Assembly: GCA_021018815.1 (NCBI GenBank)
Contig: JAITYX010000054.1
Location: forward strand, 4,154,001-4,218,000
DNA from: Talinum fruticosum
Lineage: Eukaryota > Streptophyta > Magnoliopsida > Caryophyllales > Talinaceae
Reading direction: 5' to 3'
DNA length: 64,000 bases
In this document: positions 62,700 to 64,000 of the stretch, one piece after another
Numbering within the stretch: the stretch's first letter is position 1
Layout: every line of letters starts with the position of its first letter
The notes under the pieces: model-generated
What the model was told of the DNA's origin: nothing
What the model saw: the letters and a program-made list of their open reading frames with translations, nothing else
The model's database searches: none
Position numbers and translations under genes: made by a program

Positions 62700-63732
62700 A
62701 TCTATCTATATATATATGCCCCCTATTTCTCTTGTCTTTGTCTTTGTTAGACTCCGAGTAAGTGGGTAAGTTGCCCCTTTTGTTCAATTTGTGCTATTTT
62801 CTCTGTCTTTTTTTTTCTCGCTTTTTGGTTGAAATTGTAGTGAATTCGTTTTATTATCACAATCTAAAACTATTTGTGATATTTTTCTTAGTTACAATGT
62901 TGTCTTAATCACTTATTTGACGTCATCATCTAGCATATTCTACCCAAAATATTGCTTTGTAATGATTTTCAAGCATCTTTTAGGAAGTGCACCTCGTTCC
63001 AAAAAGCCTGACTGGGTTCTCGGACCCTTTGCGCTTTTGTGCGCCTTGAGCTTTTTTAAATTAAGGGACGTTGCATGACCCAGGTAAATATTATTGAGAA
63101 GTTCCTTTGTCACATAGTTGAAGTCTTGAAACCATAGCATATCGGATCCTCTGGTAGTGTGGTTGCAAATTTGGGATGCTTATTTTCTTCATGCAAAGTT
63201 CTTTTGTTGCAACATTTCTTGGAAGGGTCTTTGACTGGGAGTTTGAGAGTCCTACTAATTCTTTTTCCCTTGGAGTCCAATGGCTCACCTTGTATATTTT
63301 TCTATTTTGTAAAATACTCTCAAAGTAAGGTTCTACATCATGGTACTAACAAAGTGTTGGCTAAGGTGGTAATGGCCTCACCATGGTAAAGGGGAGAACA
63401 CAAGTTCGAATTTTTGGAAGCACACTTGTTGAAAGAGTTTTTACCTTAAATGCTCATGGCCCAATGGGATACCCTTCATCAAACAAACAAAAAACATTTT
63501 TACATCATGGTCTTCTTGTTTATTGGTTTTTTTAATTGTAATGGACTTGAACTGCTATATGAAAAATTAAGATGTTTTTTGATGAACTTGGGTAGTAAAA
63601 CTGGATTTATTGCTGACATGCAGTTACCATCCAATTCCAATGGTATTTTCTCAAGCAAGAGGATCAACCATCTGGGATCCTGAGGGAAACAAGTTTCTGG
63701 ACTTTTTGTCTGCATACTCAGCGGTCAACCAA
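60191..63732 (+). CDS. OAT: Ornithine aminotransferase, mitochondrial (exons 1-2; 3' part beyond the window)
   Basis: Exon 1 is 60191-60345 and exon 2 is 63624-63732. Together they give 264 nt, 88 codons, in phase. Borders are AA followed by GTATGC, ACATGCAG before TTACC, and CAA followed by GTAAGC. The protein starts [17 protein letters not shown], an Arg-rich, acid-poor mitochondrial targeting peptide. It continues [37 protein letters not shown] and [15 protein letters not shown]. The last parts match plant delta-OAT (SAHNYHP.P.VFS.A.GS.IWDPEG...DFL.AYSAVNQGHCHP). OAT is a pyridoxal-phosphate enzyme that converts ornithine and 2-oxoglutarate to glutamate-semialdehyde and glutamate in mitochondria (arginine breakdown, proline link). 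ATG 60191 is the first ATG after the TATA box; the frame is open upstream without ATG. The cofactor lysine lies outside the window. No defects seen. Confidence 0.92.
60930..61152 (+). mobile_element. SINE-like element 1 in OAT intron 1
   Basis: Pol III-type boxes: TAGCCTATTGG (61047-61057, A box) and GAGTTCAATTCTC (61088-61100, B box), about 40 nt apart. It ends in a T-run and is flanked by a 9-bp direct repeat, TTTTTGAGG (60921-60929 and 61153-61161). The A box is farther from the 5' end than in a simple tRNA-derived SINE, so the unit may be composite. Confidence 0.5.
62661..62718. repeat. (CT)n with TATC/TA tail
   Basis: About 20 CT units with one interruption, followed by TATCTATC and a short TA run. 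Confidence 0.95.
63345..63500 (+). mobile_element. tRNA-derived SINE 2 in OAT intron 1
   Basis: A box TGGCTAAGGTGG (63358-63369) and B box GTTCGAATTT (63404-63413) at tRNA-like spacing. An A/T-rich 3' tail follows. It is flanked by a perfect 11-bp target duplication, TACATCATGGT (63334-63344 and 63501-63511). It lies 123 bp before OAT exon 2. Confidence 0.7.
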
Positions 63733-64000
63733 GTAAGCTTGCAGTAGTGTCTTCTTGTGCTGTATGCATGTGTCTGCGTTTGTTTAGAGAATTGTCGTTG
63801 GTCTTTTTCCTCATTTGCGCACGTGGAAGGTTGAAGCTTTGTCAAAATTACTGCCTTTATATACATCTCATTTTCTTCCTTTTATGTACTTGGATATTAA
63901 CAGTTTATTTGAAAAAATAGATAAATAAAGTATAGATTTTTACCTATCTCTTCTAAACGTTTGATAATCTCCTTTTGAAAAATATTTGTATAACATGTGT

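Larger units (their letters stand above)
60346..63623 (+). other. OAT intron 1 (3,278 bp)
   Basis: GT...AG intron between the codon for the residue before YHPIPM. It holds two SINE-like insertions, a CT microsatellite (62661-62700) followed by TATC/TA repeats, and a small duplication of CTTTTGTAAAACATGGTAA (61928-61946 and 61971-61989). No other gene recognised. Confidence 0.85.

Overview
This is nuclear DNA from a flowering plant, most likely a eudicot. It is AT-rich, has intron-split genes with GT...AG borders, and is crowded with plant-type transposable elements. No bacterial-style operon, CRISPR array, rRNA gene or free-standing tRNA gene was seen. One apparently intact host gene is present: the first two coding exons of mitochondrial ornithine aminotransferase (60191-63732, + strand), which runs off the right edge. 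Nearly everything else is mobile or decayed.

Layout. 1-6345: 3' half of a decayed SIRE/Maximus-type Ty1-copia element on the + strand (integrase, RT, RNase H, an extra ORF, PPT and a 3' LTR). 6346-11779: a second, minus-strand SIRE copy, split by a 3.1-kb solo LTR (8361-11494). 11780-16100: non-coding repeat DNA, then the 3' end and an LTR of a Tat-like Ty3/gypsy element. 16320-19030: dispersed and tandem repeats. 19050-20280: CACTA/En-Spm-associated coding debris. 20300-30500: mostly non-coding, with simple repeats, a 0.9-kb long inverted repeat (23537-24447) and a deleted MuDR-like gene carrying a PB1-like domain (27787-28465).

30530-43401: two diverged copies, in the same order and orientation, of a gene pair I do not recognise ('block 1' and 'block 2'). 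Copy A is broken by a hAT-like element (30949-31949). Copy B is broken by a solo LTR (36272-38782, perfect 5-bp target duplication). A short Helitron (35194-35558) lies between them. 43954-45793 plus 54811-54955: a replication-protein-A-like pseudogene whose 3' side abuts a PIF1/Helitron-type helicase fragment. Its first intron holds a structurally complete 8,964-bp SIRE element (45837-54800; two LTRs of about 1.52 kb, TAAAA duplication, PPT and initiator-Met-type PBS).

54960-60000: A-rich non-coding DNA, a dispersed repeat, and a 277-bp MITE ending 73 bp upstream of the OAT TATA box. Two SINE-like insertions lie in OAT intron 1.

Most notable signals: (1) the two LTRs of the young SIRE element are identical over long stretches but differ at roughly two dozen sites, nearly all at C-N-G or CG motifs and many of them indels, which looks like base-calling error at methylated cytosines; the same pattern would explain an apparently mutated protease motif and PBS. 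(2) A lineage-specific duplicated gene pair. (3) An RPA/helicase junction. (4) A MITE placed in a housekeeping-gene promoter.
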